NCBI GenBank assembly: GCA_027063545.1
Contig: JAMORN010000122.1
Location: 1-8,300 of the forward strand
Source of the DNA: a bacterium
Lineage (GTDB): Bacteria > JAMORN01
Reading direction: 5' to 3'
Length of the DNA stretch: 8,300 nt
A program made the translations under genes and the position numbers. Positions within the stretch are counted from its first letter, which is position 1. The number at the start of each line of letters is the position of its first letter. The notes beneath the pieces are model-generated. The model saw only the letters and a list, made by a program, of their open reading frames with translations. It did no database searches and was not told the DNA's origin. This document shows, piece by piece, positions 7,334 through 8,300 of the stretch.

Positions 7334-8300
7334 ATGAATTTTGAAAAAATAGAACAAATACAAAAATGAAATGAATGAACTGAAAAAAAGGAACATTCAT
7401 TGTTTTCTGAGTTGGAAAATAAGAATAATATTTCAAAAGATTTTTTTGAAAATCAGATAAATAACTTCTTAAATAAAGAATGAATTGTGTGAAAACAAAT
7501 TTTTGAAAATTTTTTAAAATTCTTAAAGAAAAATAATTTATATGATGTAAAAGATGTTATAGCCTCTACGTATTTAATTAGTAAAATTATTGATTTAAAG
7601 AGTCCCCAAGAAGCTAAAAAAATTTTTTATTTGTTAATAAATCGTAAATCTAGTAAATTGTTAGTTTTATTAGGAAAATTTTCTCAATATGTAGATAAAG
7701 CTTATATCTACTATAAGCAGTTAAAAAATGTAGAAACAATTAGTAGATCAAAGTTAGAAAAACAATGAATTAATGCAGAAACTGCTAATAATCGATTTTC
7801 GGAAGTTTTTAAAATTTTTAAACAGGATGAGTATTTAAAAAAGTATTTTGAAAATATAGAAAAGTGAAAAATAAAGGTTTTTGAAGAATTGCTTAATATA
7901 ATAATAAATAAAGTAAAATCTTTTGGTAATGATCAGATAAAATTAACTGAATTAGTTAGTTGAGAAAAGTTAAATGAAGTAAAAATTTTTTTAGAAACTT
8001 TATTTAAGGGAAGGATAGACCAAATCTCTTTAGACGAAGTAAAAACAAAATTTATTTTTTTATCTTTAAAGCAAAGAGTAGCTAGTACTACTCCTAAATA
8101 TCAACAATCTATTGAAACTCAAGCCCAACAAATTTCAGAAAAATATGGAATATCTCAAGATGAGGCATTTATATATGTATTTAATAAGTTCTACCAAGAA
8201 AATCAACAATTTGCTAACAAAATATGAGAGATACCTTCTCAATATAAATGATTGATAGAATCTATTACTAAGAAAGTAGAAGAGCAAATAAAAGTTTCTG
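7334..8300 (+). CDS. Unrecognised, largely helical protein (3' end outside window)
   Basis: The open frame begins at ATG 7334 and runs off the right edge, giving at least 322 residues with TGA read as Gly. No signal peptide, membrane segment or known motif is seen. The first 35 residues are polar and probably disordered, and the remainder is Lys/Asn/Phe/Leu-rich and predicted by eye to be helical. It follows the preceding gene by 14 bases with no terminator, so the two probably form an operon read from the promoter at 6458. Its codon style differs from the giant lipoprotein: in 7441-7740 Ile is mostly ATT, while the lipoprotein uses ATA almost exclusively. No Shine-Dalgarno is visible. Confidence 0.8.

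Noticed and set aside
1-8300. CRISPR arrays, tRNA or rRNA genes, and intact insertion sequences
   Set aside because: No regularly spaced repeats, cloverleaf, rRNA-like stretch or transposase motif was seen on either strand.

Overview
The window comes from an AT-rich bacterium that reads UGA as glycine, which points to the CPR phyla Absconditabacteria (SR1) or Gracilibacteria (translation table 25). Every long gene here is open only if TGA is translated, and only TAA and TAG end genes. The TGA codons fall where conserved families need Gly, for example the VAPSWG and GGNH motifs of an LD-carboxypeptidase and position 6 of an EF-hand loop. TGG is used separately for Trp, so this is not the mycoplasma code. 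The two phyla cannot be separated from this window. All genes seen are on the + strand.

Layout. Positions 2-94 hold the tail of an unrecognised gene. Positions 112-1128 encode an S66-family LD-carboxypeptidase, followed by a clear Rho-independent terminator (1175-1214). A possible promoter then leads into the dominant feature, a single 1351-residue gene (1249-5304). It encodes a lipoprotein with a lipobox, a ten-glycine linker, a small beta-domain, an EF-hand loop, long coiled coils, a Gly-rich hydrophobic segment and a C-terminal globular module of about 200 residues. Four bases downstream lies a 188-residue soluble protein (5309-5875), then a probable short terminator. After that comes a decayed, headless copy of the C-terminal module of the giant lipoprotein (5900-6253). 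A 271-base intergenic stretch carries a 14-bp RNA-type hairpin and a good sigma70-type promoter. The promoter precedes two unrecognised genes (6525-7319 and 7334 to beyond the window edge) that look like an operon.

How the parts may work together. The order of surface-anchored coiled-coil stalk, pretoxin-like Gly-rich segment, C-terminal module, tightly coupled small soluble gene and orphan second copy of the C-terminal module matches the architecture of polymorphic toxin/immunity loci. No catalytic motif was recognised in the C-terminal module, so toxicity is an inference. If correct, this would be a contact-dependent effector on the surface of a host-attached CPR bacterium. The plain alternative is a large adhesin or stalk lipoprotein with an accessory cytoplasmic partner.
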